Shown: positions 12,331 through 23,514 of the stretch, piece after piece
Numbering within the stretch: position 1 is the first letter of the stretch
How the letters are laid out: each line of letters begins with the position of its first letter
NCBI GenBank assembly: GCA_028564705.1
Contig: JAPXFQ010002747.1
Span: 992,001 to 1,056,000, forward strand
Origin: Apricaphanius iberus
Taxonomy: Eukaryota; Chordata; Actinopteri; Cyprinodontiformes; Aphaniidae
DNA: 64,000 nucleotides
Direction of reading: 5' to 3'
Made by a program: the position numbers and the translations under genes
The notes under the pieces: model-generated
The model's input: only the letters and a program-made list of their open reading frames with translations
Databases searched by the model: none
Told to the model about the DNA's origin: nothing

Positions 12331-12504
12331 TAAACTAAATTAAATCAATTTTACGTTTGGGGTTGTACCTTGTCAAAATGGGAAAAAAGTTTAAGGAAAA
12401 TACCTATTTGAAGGACTGTAGATAATAACTATTAGGATCATACTGTACAAACGCATATCTTTAGGAAATACTTACTGGTTATCTGAAGCATGTGAGTTGG
12501 CAAG

Positions 12505-12830
12505 AATGTGGTGACACGATATGTATCACAATAGACTGGGAATGATAAAATATATTGCAATATATTACGATTCTGTAAGTAAGACTATGTACTGTGCTTT
12601 TTAAAACTGTGTATAACTACAGCAAATCTGTCACAGGATTCTAAACTCTCCAACCTGTTTCATATAAAAAAATCTAGTGTTATAATGATCCACTGGAATA
12701 AAGAAGGTGATTTTCAAATATCAATACAATATTGTGACATAAATTATCAAAAAATATCAGCGTATGTATATTTTCTTACATCACTAGTTATCTGCAATAA
12801 ATTGTACCCAAAAGGCCACGTTTTTGTTTG
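12505..12830. repeat. Probable hAT-type repeat with GTATCACGATA-like words, degraded
   Basis: GGTGACACGATATGTATCACAATAG, ATATTGCAATATATTACGATT and later CAATACAATATTGTGACAT resemble a teleost repeat rich in CGATA/TATCG words. Ends are not resolvable and no target duplication was seen. Confidence 0.35.
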
Positions 12831-12834
12831 TCAG

Positions 12835-15150
12835 ACCTATCAGTTCTTTCAACCCCCCTTTTGTGTTTGTCTGCTTTTTGCTTTTGTTTCCTCCATGCTC
12901 TGTGGCAGCCCTCCTCCCACCCTGGCAGTGACCCAGCTCAAAAGTTCCGGTACTGTCCAGACGGATCCTTTAGGGACCTCATCAGCCCCTGAGTTTCCTT
13001 CCCCTCACGCCTGAGGGTATCCATATTCATTTCCTCCTCTGATTTGGGGGAAAATGATGAAAGACCTCCAACCCCCCCCTCAACAATCTCTTATTTCCTG
13101 CCTGCATTTCAATGTGACGTTACTCTGCAAAGATGTCCATCTCCGAGTCAATAGCATCATGACGTGTAAAATAAAAACTGAAAAATGCCAAGGTCGGCGA
13201 TATGATGCATCACTCTAAGACTTTTAAAGTGGATCCCTGTTTACTGCAGTCTGTGTGTCTGAACAAAGTCATTAAATGACAGGAATTTTACTGTCGTCTG
13301 TATTTACCTCCTGCAGTGTGCTTCCTCTGGCCTTTTTCTTGAAAGATAAATATCACATCCCCTGTCAAGTTATGGGGGCTTGATGAAATTATGGAGATAG
13401 CTGCACTGGTTTGAAATAAACCTGTGATTACACTGGTGGGTGGGTATTTACTCTTAACCGGAGATGGGAAATGAATGTTAATGAAAACAACAGTCACGTA
13501 CAGTAATAACCCAGCACTGTAATTATTGGCATGCTTTGATGACGCCATATGTACTCTACACTCACACACTCGCAGAGGGTGCAGACTTAACTAAACCTGT
13601 GGTAGACTGGCAGGATCCTACCTCCTTCAGAGTGGAGACGCCCAGCCCGAGGTAGGAGACGACTCCCCGTTGCCGAGACGACGCCAAACACAAATGTACA
13701 CAAAGGGAAAAGCCCCACTGTATTAGAGAGAGGATCATCTCCACCTCTGGCTGGATAAGGAGCGGTTGTGCTCCGCATAGAGGAATGCTTTCCTTCCCTA
13801 AGCTGAAAGGCAACCCCATGCTGATCATTGTTCACAGCCCGGCATTTTTTAATTTGTGCGAGCACGAAAAGTTTGTAAAAAAAAAATCATAGCAGAAGTA
13901 AAGTTTAGGAACTGCACTGATTGCGCGGTACTAAATTATGCATCAGGGAACAAGCCGTTTTGTTTTTCATTTTTTGATAAATTAAAAGTCTGAAATCTGA
14001 AAATACTCTAAAGGGGTTATCTGGACAACTTTAGATCAGATACTCGCTGCCCTGTCTCATTCCGTCTCTCTGACAGAGCCTCTCGATAGTTTTGAATTTA
14101 AAGAGCTCAGAACTTCATCTGCATTGTTCTGTGTTAAATCTGGGCCACGTCTGATAGCAGAATTATCCCCCCATACAGTAAGCTTTTGGGTACTCATGCT
14201 GCTGTGAATTGACGTCCGCAAGCTGCAAAGTAGCTCAATGCTGTCGCTGTTAGATAGGTCTCTTTTTTTTTATTGTGCAGCTTATACTCCGCGCAGAAAG
14301 AGTGGGCATGTATCACTCTGACCCAAGCACACTTTTCCTGCTGACGAGTGCAGCAAAGTAGTTTGCGTAGCCAGCAGCTAGCGCCTCTCGAGCCCCAGAG
14401 TGCAGGTTATATTTTGATGGGCACGGTGTCCTCTGTGCATTTATGTAATGCAATTTGTGAAAATGAATACAGTTCATGTAGCCACATTGGATGAGCATAA
14501 GTGAGAATTATAAGTGTAATGTTTTTTCCCTTTGCAAGACCAACTGTTTATAATCTCCGCTGCAGATTGATACAACTCTGGATCTTGCAGGTCCTTGTGT
14601 TATGGCCATCTGGAATATGCAGGTTTCAAGTAGGGCAAGTAAAACCTGTGCTCTGTGACGGGACAAGGTCCAGCTAATTGTAAACATCTGGAGGTGATAT
14701 CACCCCTTAGACTGTAGAAAATAAGGGGGCAAAGTTTCCCCCAGGAGACTTTCTGGTTTAAAGGAAAACTGAAATGTATTCTGTCCTACTAAGGAAAATA
14801 TATGTCTAATTTAGCAGTAAACTGACTGTTCTCAAATAAAAACTGTGCATTTTTTAACTATCATGCTTGTCGGGATAAAAATATTCACTAAAGTAGCAAT
14901 GGACCGTTCTGAAATTTAAGGCTGACTTACGATCCCTTTTGTTGAGCGTTGCAGAGAACAATTCTGATATTTCTTTAAAACTACAACAGAAACATAAAAA
15001 AACGACATGTGAAAGCAGTTGTTTTATAAACGCAGTTCTACCATGGTAAAACAAAGACAGAATTATTTGAACAAAACACTTATATTTTTTAGGAGCTTAT
15101 TACCATTACCTACATTAGCATTGCTAAAACTACAGTTCCTATCTTTTCCT
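12835..15150. other. Repeat-poor non-coding stretch
   Basis: No recognisable gene or transposon. 13200-13560 (with GTAATTATTGGCATGCTTTG and TTAATGAAAACAAC) and 14040-14500 (GC-balanced, with TATGTAATGCAATTTG and GGTTATATTTTGATGG) look like candidate regulatory blocks. Overlapping minus-strand open frames at 13288-13865 have no domain content. Confidence 0.45.
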
Positions 15151-15155
15151 TAAAG

Positions 15156-15356
15156 CAGTGGTTCCCAACCTATAGTCCCTGGGATCACATCATTTTCTTT
15201 AAGATGAGGCCTCAAAAATAATTGTCTTTTATTTTTTGCTAATAAATATAAACAGGTAAAAAATAAATTTATAATCAATCACTTTTAATGTATGTATGTG
15301 GGTAGGAGTTGGGGTTAAGGGTGTCTTCAAGGAACAAAGAAGGTTTAGAACCGCTG
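15156..15356. mobile_element. Short hAT-type MITE
   Basis: Terminal inverted repeats CAGTGGTTCCCAACCT (left) and AGGTTTAGAACCGCTG (right; its complement is CAGCGGTTCTAAACCT) with hAT-style CAG ends. About 201 bases, no coding capacity. Flanks CCTTAAAG and CCTTCTTC share only their first four bases, so the 8-bp target duplication is eroded or absent. Confidence 0.55.
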
Positions 15357-15384
15357 CCTTCTTCTTTTTACACTGAGCTGGTCT

Positions 15385-15850
15385 CAGTGCTAATTCAATG
15401 CCAGAGCACCAGTTTCTTGGTTCCAAACTGGTGCTTAGTTTAATGTCTTGCCAGAGCTGGTGTTTGCTGGGAACCACTTTCTCCCCCGCCAACATGGTGA
15501 CACAACCAAGGCGTGGGAGCGAGATTACAAAATCTTTGCATAGTGAGGCAAAACGGACAATGAGCATATTTTTTTCGTAACAGTGGAAGCTGAAAATAAG
15601 CGGAGTTGTTCTGACGAAGAGACCCAATTTTTCTTGGCTTTATGGTCTTTGTGAAATCCCCCATTGTAAAAATGTCACTCTCTGTTCACACGCTTCCTGT
15701 TTTCTTCTCCCTATATGACGGTATACAGTTAAGCTGCAAAACTTTATGATGTAGTACTGCTGATGCCCGGCCTCACTGAAAAGCGTCTGTTCTTCGAAAG
15801 ATCTGGCTAAGAACTGACTAAGCACCAGCTTTGGCATAGCTCCCAACTAA
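15385..15850. repeat. Palindrome-rich repeat of unassigned family
   Basis: Repeated CTGGTGCT/AGCACCAG words occur at both ends (15405-15435; 15831-15840) around a GC-balanced centre. It contains a near-perfect hairpin at 15405-15435. The arrangement suggests a non-autonomous DNA transposon, but I could not fix the ends. The 132-codon reverse frame at 15229-15627 spans several repeats and is not a gene. Confidence 0.4.
15405..15435. repeat. Perfect inverted repeat (11-bp arms, 9-base loop)
   Basis: AGCACCAGTTT at 15405-15415 and its exact complement AAACTGGTGCT at 15425-15435. Confidence 0.95.
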
Positions 15851-15983
15851 CACATTTTTAGTACGAAAAGCTCAGTCAGAGAATGAAAACATTTTCCAGC
15901 ATGTTCCATAAAATGCTTACAGAAAAACACAGAACAGTTTACTGTACTTTGATCAGCCCTCCTGTTATCAACTGGAAGTCTTA

Positions 15984-16557
15984 GGCCACGTCCACACTAA
16001 GCCGGGTAATGCCTTAAACGTATAATTATTTAGTCTACACCCCCCTATCGTCCACACTAACCCGGCGTCGTTTAAGGTCTGTTGCCGGATAACTATAAGC
16101 CGGGTAAGAGAGCCGTATAAATCTTAATTCAACGGCTAAGCGAGCTAGTGTGGACAGCTTCCCCGGATAATGAAAGGAAGTGGCGTCAATGAATGCTGCG
16201 TCAATAACAATACGACACTACAGACAAAGACAAAGACAACAGCGAAGAGTAATAAATCGATCTCGTCGTCTGTCCACACCAAAAACTCTCTCTTCTTCTG
16301 AGCAGCTATTGTTCTCCTCGGTAAACGGGACAAGCAGTTATGTACTGTGCTGTAGAGCTTCTTGTATATATTATGTAGGTGCTGGCGTCACGTAGGTTAT
16401 ACGCGTGTTTCGTGCGCGCATGCCCAGTATTTGCACAGGTCGGTATGGGATTGCGCAATCATGGGACCTTAAACGGGGTGTAAATGCTCGTGTTGAGTGG
16501 ATAACATTAGGAGTCTAACTCCCCGTATAACCTTATTGGCTTAGTGTGGACGTAGCC
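15984..16557. mobile_element. PIF/Harbinger-type MITE with TTA target duplication
   Basis: Left end GGCCACGTCCACACTAAGCC; right end GGCTTAGTGTGGACGTAGCC, whose complement matches the left end at 19 of 20 positions. Both ends are flanked by TTA (15981-15983 and 16558-16560), the 3-bp target typical of PIF/Harbinger elements. The TIR core recurs inside (GTCCACACTAACCCGG near 16050; inverted CTAGTGTGGACAGC near 16145). It is 574 bases long with no transposase. CpG content is higher than in surrounding DNA, suggesting a younger copy. Confidence 0.75.
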
Positions 16558-17639
16558 TTATGCTCTCATACTTTCAATGTACTGTCGAAAATACAGCTTT
16601 ATTTTGTAAAGTTTTTGTGCTTGCAGTTCTTTTTTAAATACACCAGTGGCCGTGTAATTAGTTTGCTTTTTTTTCATGAACATCATCCACACTAATAAAC
16701 TGTTACCTAGTTCTACCTTTGTATTGTGCATTATTCAATAGGGAAAAGGTTTCTATACACTGTAGAGAGGCATTTGGACATTCATTATGAGCAACAGTAG
16801 TTCAGTTCAGTAAAAAAAAAAAAAGGCAAATGATGCAAAAGTAGTATGTACTTATTTTTTTATTAAAAATGTGCAAAAAGATAAATAGAGGAATCGAAGC
16901 TAATTTAAAATGGTTAATGTTTCTCAACTTATAATGTAGCGTCTGATTGCTTCATTCTTGATCCACCTGAGGTTTCAGGTCTGAGTTCTCTCCTTGGGTA
17001 TTGGTGGCCGGGTGATGTGCAGCTTTCAGTGGCATGCCCCGGCACCATCTTGTGTCCCAAGCGACAGCAGCATGCGTTTCAGCGGCATTGGACCACACCA
17101 GCTGCCTGCAGAGGAGGGGTGTCTGAGGGGGTAGAGGTACTAGGCCCGATCTGTCACAAATTTAGGTCTTTGAGTTTGCTGACCCCCTTTGATAAAGTCC
17201 TCTGAATGACGGCGACGTAAGTCAGCCTAAAACTTTGGACTGTCACCACGATGAGCCAACTGTCCTTGCTGAATATATGGGTGCAATTTTCGAAATAGGT
17301 TTTATAGCGATCCTTGGGAGAGGAGGGTGAGATAGCAGTATTAATGACTTTATCACTGCAGCTGAGCAGCATCCAGCACTTCTGTATCTCTCTATTCTTC
17401 CACCGTAGTAGCAGTGAGGGATCACAGAACACACAGGCATTGTGGGTATTACTGAAGCAAAAAAAAAATAATGGCGTCCAGCTCATAAATGAGGACAAGA
17501 AAATATGTCATTATTACAGTAATGCTGCATTACCCACTCTCTTATCTTCCAGCTTATGTTTCCTTCTATCTACTTTGATTTTTTACATTCACTTTACTAG
17601 CATCATCAATATGTAGTCTCTCATTTTGTAAATGAATCT

Positions 17640-18040
17640 TGTGTAGTGGCTATCTGTGTGTTGTGTGTGGGTAATTTACTCTGAATTAGTATTCATGTGC
17701 AGTTTCTCATGTTGCCATTAAGGCCTCACTTTACTGGTTTTCGGCTCCTCAGGTAATATTTCATGTGTAATTTAAGGAAATCAAACTTTTTCAATCTAAT
17801 CTATTTACTTCTCAGTGATTATCTCTGTATTCGTCCCACTGTGACAGTTATGGCTCAAAATTAGTGGAACCGAAACAAAGTGAATGTCGCTCAGTAATGG
17901 GACTTGTTAAAGCAGCAGGCAAAATAATGACTCATCCTGTCTATAAATGGCACCTTTAATCCCATTTGATTTTTTTTTTTACACTGGTGCTGCATTTCTT
18001 TTGCACTTTTCCAGCTTAATATGAAGAGCTCATTGTTGAA
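17640..18040. promoter_or_regulatory. Candidate conserved enhancer
   Basis: Unique sequence with CTGAATTAGTATTCATGTGCAG, TGCCATTAAGGCC, TCTAATCTATTTACTT (forkhead-like) and AAATAATGACTCATCC (AP-1-like TGACTCA). Regulatory role inferred from motif mix only. Confidence 0.3.
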
Positions 18041-18119
18041 GGCTTTTTTGTGTGGGGGGACTAAATCCAAACCTGTAAGAATTAAATGTACTGAACCCTC
18101 CTATAATGCCATCCCATAA

Positions 18120-18560
18120 AATTGATTTTGACCCAGCCTTTTAACAAAAGGAACACTGTTGCGTTTGCCATCCACAGCTGATGCCACTCCCTCTTTGGCT
18201 CATGCTGAATACTCTCCTTTAATTGTGGGATGGGTGGTAGCAGGCTGGAAATAATAAAAAAAAAGGAGTGCTTTATTTAGTTGGTTGAGGAGCGGTGGGC
18301 AGAGTGAGGATGGGGTTTCTGTGACTGGCACCGATCAATCATGCTGTGAGAGGAAGTTAATGAAGCAGGCTGTGCTTTATTAAAGGGTTAGCAGGGAAAA
18401 GATTACAGCAGGGCTTCTGTTTCCCCAAAGCTGCAGGAAGAGGGCACCTATAATGGTTAGAGTGCTGGCCATAAAGCAATCAAGGTGTTTACTCTTAGTT
18501 CACTCTCATTATGTGACCAAGGTGTGAATTAAAAGTCTCTCTTGTTAAGGAAGTTGAGCA
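18120..18560. promoter_or_regulatory. Candidate conserved enhancer
   Basis: GC-balanced, repeat-free block with CTTTAATTGTGGGATGGG, AGGTGTTTACTC (forkhead-like), GAAGTTAATGAAG and AAAGCAATCAAGG words. No coding potential. Confidence 0.3.
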
Positions 18561-18642
18561 TTCAGCACCTCCACATTTATTCACTATTTTAAGTACATTT
18601 CTCAAATGATGAAATAAATATCCCGGACTTAATTTCATTTCT

Positions 18643-18666
18643 CCCCCCCCCCCCTTTTTTTTTTTG
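18643..18666. repeat. Poly-C/poly-T tract
   Basis: A C-run of about 12 directly followed by a T-run of about 11. Confidence 0.85.
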
Positions 18667-19284
18667 CAAATTCACTGGAAACATAACTAAACACACCCAA
18701 TAAAATCAATTTAACCTAAGATGTTTTTAATCCATCGCTTTGTCTTTCCCTTTTGTATAAATATGGCACGAAATAGAGGCTGTTACATATGAAAAAGCAC
18801 CTCATGGTTATCGTTATTTATGATGGAAGGTCTGTAATGTTGCAGGTCTGTTTCTCCTCCAGTGCATAGCATTGTGGAGTCTAAAAAAAAAAACGAAGCT
18901 AAAAACAACATTATCATCAGGTCTTGAGGAATCATTATCATCATCCCAAAACGTATCAGACTTGCACTATTTAACGTATTTAAATATGCTTTTTCGGTAT
19001 GGAAAAAAATCACACAGATTTTTTTTAGCAAAATGATTAAATTACTGGCGCCCCTAACAAGATTGCTAAGGGTGTCAACCATTGCTGGACTCCAGCACAG
19101 TTCTTTGGTGCAGCCATTGTTGTTATAATTACACCATTAGGTTTATCCCTTGACTTCTGTTTACCTATGTTATAAATATGACATGACCCACAAGTCCATA
19201 AGTATTAGCCACTCTTCAAAACATACACAACATACTATTACAGCTAAGGTAGATGCATGTTGATGGTCATGCATTAAGAAGCAA

Positions 19285-19770
19285 AGGTGTACAGTAGACT
19301 CGAGTCCCGTGACTAGGACTTTACTGAGACTCGAGTAATTAATTTTGTGACTTTAAAAACGTTTAAGGACTTCTGACTTTGAATGAAATTTTTACACAAA
19401 TGACTTGGGACTTGACTTGGACTTGAACCTGTTTACTTGAAAATACTTTGTATTTTACCCAGTATCTAAAGTTTAAATATTTCAAAATGCCGCCCTTTAA
19501 AGTAATTTACCTCATAGTGTATCAACAAACGGAAACCATATCTCTATGTATGTGTGTGAGAACTGCAGCACAACGAGTTAAATTAACCAGTTTAAAAATA
19601 AGTACAGATTTTAAATTGAAAACCTGGTCTTTGATCTATATGGAACATCTAATTGCGATGTTGTTCAAAAAATTACTTGATATTCAAAGCTTTAGCTTGG
19701 ACTTGACTTGTGGATAACAAATTGAGACGTATTTTAGACTTGTAAGACAATGACTTGTTCCCACCTCTTT
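19285..19770. repeat. ACTTGACTTGG-rich teleost repeat
   Basis: Starts AGGTGTACAGTAGACTCGAGTC, includes GACTTGGGACTTGACTTGG and a second GGACTTGACTTG near 19697, and ends GACTTGTTCCCACCTCT. The AGGTG...CACCT ends are inverted, as in a non-autonomous DNA transposon. I recognise the word set as a common fish repeat but cannot assign a class. Confidence 0.5.
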
Positions 19771-19794
19771 TAGGAAGTAGCTGCAAAAACAGTA

Positions 19795-20220
19795 ACTTTA
19801 GTGAAGCTAAGAGTTATTATATGGAGAAAAATAACTGCTTGCCACTGTTAAGATTGGTGGGGGTTGTGTGATGTTGTGGGTCTGTGTCACTTCCAAAGGT
19901 GCTGGAAACCTTGTCAAAGCACATAGCCTCACGGCTGGGAAAAATACCAAAAATGGGTAATCACTGGGTGTTTCAGTTTGATAATTGTATAAACCACATT
20001 GCCAAATTAACACCTTCATCTCTGGATATCAAAATGCCGAGACGTACATCCTATAGAAAACCTTAGTGTGGAGCTGGAGAGAAGATTACAAAGAAGACCT
20101 TGGGCTTGGAACAACTTAAACGATTGTGCAAACATCTCTTCTGTGAAATGTTCAAGATTAACATTGGATTTTTTTAAATGTTGCTACTCTAATAAAAGAT
20201 TAATTTCCTAAAGAGCTAAA
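19795..20220 (+). mobile_element. Tc1-like transposon remnant, forward
   Basis: GTGAAGCTAAGAGTTATTAT, GGTGGGGGTTGTGTGATGTTGTGGGTCTGTG and GGTGCTGGAAACCTTGTC match the wording of Tc1-like transposase genes (the region around the V(M/C)WG-type stretch). The 3' part AAAGATTAATTTCC is AT-rich. Frames are broken by stops. Confidence 0.5.
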
Positions 20221-20559
20221 GCTTTTTCTACATTTTTACCAGAGGTTTAAAAAAATGTGGAAGAATATTGCTTCTTTAAAACATGCTAAAGTACAGGTTT
20301 TAAGGATTAAACTCAGATGACTGTCAGAGAAGCCGTAGATGGTTCGCTGTCTCACATTGTTCGACCTCTGTGACTCTGCCATTGTTTTGGCATCTGAAAA
20401 CACAATCCTGATTTAATGCAAACTCCCGTCAGATGAAGTCAGTAAAATAACCTTATTCTGAGGAAATATGAGCACAATGAAACCGTGGCACTCTCTCAGA
20501 TAGTTTGAAAGACAAATGAGTAGCAGGGGAGTGAAAAATGCAAAGCAGATGTTTTTCTC

Positions 20560-20830
20560 ACCGTTTTTAATGGCAGCGAGACATTACTGATGCCATTAGA
20601 GACCTTTTATGGCTTCTTTTAATCCCCTGGCCTGCCTGAGGAAAGAAACCCCCGGTGGTGCAAAGTAGCCTCTTTTACTTCGGAACAACAATTTGAACCT
20701 ATTTCCAAACCACTTCCCTAATCTGCCACAGGGTCGTACATGGCTTCTCCTGTAATTATTCTCCTCTGAAATCAAAGGTAAAGAGGCAGTGAAATGCAAC
20801 TCTTAGGTAAACATTCGTAGCTCCTTACGC
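20560..20830. promoter_or_regulatory. Candidate conserved enhancer
   Basis: Unique block with ATTACTGATGCCATTAGAG, TTTTATGGCTTC (CDX/HOX-like TTTATGG) and CCTGTAATTATTCTCC. GC-balanced and repeat-free. Confidence 0.33.
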
Positions 20831-21300
20831 AGTGCGAAAGCCTCCTAACAACTGTCACTCAAGGAGTTTGTGTTCTGCTTTCTTTGACTTATTTTGATCA
20901 TTTAGTTAGTCTTTTCAACATGGTGATTTGCATTTGCCTGGACAAACGCTGTCTGCTCAGTGTGTCAGACTCAACCTGTAAAACTCAGAGGAGCGCTTCC
21001 AGGGGTCTGGTTAAGGTCTAAAAATGAGGAGGAGATGAACTTTATGGCTTCATCTCACAGTCGAGCCGTCAGTATATCAACAGAATCGCACGGTTCTGAA
21101 TGCGTTTGTGTGTGTACGTGTGTGTGGGAACACTCGGCCCATAAATATCCCCCCCCCAACACTTGCGATCACCACCCCAAAGGGGCCTCTCTGATGGTGA
21201 TGGCGAAAGGATGTCGCTGTCTAGGTGATTGAGTGCTGCGGGTCCTGGCCCTGGGCACATCCCCGCTCTCTAAGCCCAAGTGGGAGGCCTGCCGCTGAGC

Positions 21301-21342
21301 ACTGGCCTGGAGGGACTGGCCTGGAGGGACTAGCCTGGAGGC
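21301..21342 (+). repeat. 14-bp tandem repeat, three copies
   Basis: ACTGGCCTGGAGGG occurs at 21301-21314 and 21315-21328, with a third copy at 21329-21342 carrying two changes. Confidence 0.9.
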
Positions 21343-21479
21343 GAGCGTGAGCAAGATGTGTCCCTCTGTCTGTTTCTAACAGAGGGGCACTGACTGCAGT
21401 CACATCAGAGCAGGCAGCAGAAAGTCTTTAATTTGTTAAGATGTCTAATACAGGCTATACGTTTTGTCTGTGTGTACTT

Positions 21480-21720
21480 GGCCTATTTGAACTTGCACCT
21501 CCTCTCTTCAAGTCGTTGTCACCCTCATCAGTCAGAAATCTGAAATAATCAAGGCGCAGTAATTAGCCTCGCTTGCTGCATTGTAATTGGGGGCAGAAGG
21601 AGGTTGCTCAATCTATATTTCCCCCCCCCGTTTGGTAATTGCAGACTTTAATTTACCCTCTGTTGAATTTTTTCTTCTTCATCCTTCTAAGTTTTTTTTT
21701 CTTCCCATAGATGCTGGTGT
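21480..21720. promoter_or_regulatory. Candidate conserved enhancer (homeodomain sites)
   Basis: GAAATAATCAAGG, AGTAATTAGCCTC (TAATTAG 21560-21566), TTGTAATTGGGGG (TAATTGG 21584-21590) and later TTTGGTAATTGCAG sit in a GC-balanced, repeat-free block. Several TAATT cores within 90 bases with intervening non-AT-rich sequence argue against chance AT content. Confidence 0.4.
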
Positions 21721-21989
21721 TATTTTAATGCTATGCCTTTCATCAGTCACTATAAGCTGAAGGCTTTTGAGAGAGGGGAGAGTTCACTTTGGAAACCCAC
21801 TGTCCTATTCCCTTTTTGGGCTTGGGTGCCGTCAGCCCTGTCCCACCGCCTTCACCAAAAGATCCTTGACACTGTCCAGGTCCGTCCTACTTGGCAAGAG
21901 GGAGAGCTAGAAAGAAAGGCAGAGTTTATTTCCTGTTCTTGTGAATCATATATCATTACAATTCCCCTCTGTGCTGTTTGGCAACGACG

Positions 21990-22386
21990 GAATGACGGGT
22001 GTCATTTATCATACGGACTGAAAGAGGCTGTGGGAAAAGGGATTTGAATTCTTCTAGAAGTGTGTGGACTCTCCTTAGTGGTGAATCATTAAACGGAGGA
22101 GTTTTTTCAACGGGGAGATGAGTAACTCCTCACCACGCCGCTTTGTTCTGCCGTCTCGCTGGCTGGATCAGTCATTAAACGTTTTAAAAAATAAGATTTA
22201 CCCCATGAACTGTGAAGGGATGTGTTATTTTCCCTTGTAATTGGGGATTGTGTCCTGAGCAATTCATTACGACATTCCTCTGAGTTTGGCTTGATGCAGA
22301 TCCCTGCTTACTCTTTGTGTGAATTATAAGCTAATTTAAATTTACAAATGTGATTAGTGCTGCTTTTGTCAGCTTCTTGCTGCTTC
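21990..22386. promoter_or_regulatory. Candidate conserved enhancer
   Basis: Contains GTCATTAAACG, CTTGTAATTGGGG, GAGCAATTCATTACG, AAGCTAATTTAAAT and ATGTGATTAGTGC in a repeat-free block that stops where a MITE begins at about 22388. Motif density only. Confidence 0.4.
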
Positions 22387-22387
22387 T

Positions 22388-23512
22388 TTATAAGGACAGT
22401 TCAGTATGTCTTAAGTAAATTATGTTAAAAACTTATTGTTAGTAGATAGTATTTGTAGGCATGGGCCAGTTACCACGACAAAGCTGTTAAACAGTTACTG
22501 TCGTTACGGTTGGTTGAAAGGACTTTAAACAGGTTGTAAAAATATGAAGACCATGATGCAGAAACTAGAGAAACTGAACGTTGTAGGTGGCTAAACTTTA
22601 GCTGCTAATAATGCTATTAACACCTTCCTATCTTGTCTTCTTTAGTTCCAAACTTCTAAATTATGCACTGAAGAGAAAAAAAAACATAACATGATTTTTG
22701 AAACATTTATTCTGTTTTTTAAAAGACTAATGAAAATAATTTTCTGACATTAGGATCACCTTAGAAGTAGACAGAGTAACTAATGGGTTAAATACTAATA
22801 GTTAACAAATGTGTTTTCATTTTTACATTGCCCTTCTCTGTTTCAAATGTTCTCAACGTTCAAACAAAGAGTTTCAAAAACATAGCATTTTTGTCATAAT
22901 TAGCAATTATTCAGACTTCTGTGCAAGTAATGTAGGTAAAGTGTTATTAAAAAATATGTTTTAGAAGTGTAAGCCCCTTATTGGACGTTTGAAACAATCG
23001 ATTTTTTTAAAGTGAACTAAACATCTAAGAAGTGAGAAAACCAATAAAACAAATTTTGCAGTTCCAAAAACATTTCATGTTCTTCCCCCCACTTTTGCCT
23101 CTGCCACAATGTCATGCCATACAAATTTTGAAGTGAGATAATTTAGCTGCTTTTAATGACTTTCTGGACAGCCAATAGCTAGCTTGGAAATAGTGCATGG
23201 AAGGAAACATGGAAGATATTTGGGGACACACATCTCCCACATCCTTAAATTGGCTTTTTTGTAAATATTCCTGCTCAGTGCTTTAAATGATCACATACAT
23301 ATATTAGGTTTAAGATTTGAGTTGTTTATGGACAGTATTCGTCTGCTTTAAAGTATTTGCCCCTCATGGCGTAGTTGGTAACTTCAGTCTTCATCTATCA
23401 TGGATTTATACCAAATGAATATCCCAAGAAAGTTATCAGCTGCTGATATATTAACTTCTTCCAATCTTATAAAATGAAACCTCCCTTCAAAAATCCTGAA
23501 CTACCCCTTTAA
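22388..23512. mobile_element. Non-autonomous DNA transposon of the (T)TAAAGGGGTAGTTC type, with internal repeat
   Basis: Left end ATAAGGACAGTTCAGTATGTC and right end CCTGAACTACCCCTTTAA (complement TTAAAGGGGTAGTTCAGG) form imperfect inverted repeats of a very common fish MITE pattern. GTAGGCATGGGCCAGTTACC at 22456 looks like the start of another repeat inserted inside. No coding. Class not assigned; ends approximate. Confidence 0.45.
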
Positions 23513-23514
23513 AG

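Larger units (their letters stand above)
10683..12418 (-). mobile_element. Tc1-like DNA transposon, degenerate, interrupted by later insertions
   Basis: Three separated blocks match a Tc1-like transposase gene read in reverse. 10683-10908 contains CGATTGGATTTAGGTCTAGA and a CATCGTCCTGCTGGAGGGTGAACTTCTGCCC-type stretch. 11866-11970 contains CACCCCCACATCATAATGCTGC. 12330-12418 is the terminal part (GTCTATCACATAAA, GGTTGTACCTTGTCAAAATG), ending ACTG before TA (12419-12420), the expected Tc1 end and TA target. No open transposase frame survives. The gaps hold the CACATG array, a fish repeat and a LINE end, each listed separately. Confidence 0.65.
16561..19282. other. Repeat-poor non-coding stretch
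   Basis: No gene or transposon recognised. The 100- to 114-codon frames near 17154-17616 lack domain content. It holds a C-run followed by a T-run at 18643-18666 and candidate regulatory blocks listed below. Confidence 0.45.
20222..22386. other. Repeat-poor non-coding stretch
   Basis: No gene recognised. Contains several strong-looking candidate regulatory blocks (listed) and a 14-bp tandem repeat at 21301. Small frames around 20960-21403 overlap GC-rich filler and have no family. Confidence 0.45.

Noticed and set aside
15229..15627. 132-codon reverse-strand frame
   Set aside because: It runs across a hAT MITE and a separate palindromic repeat, so it cannot be a single gene.
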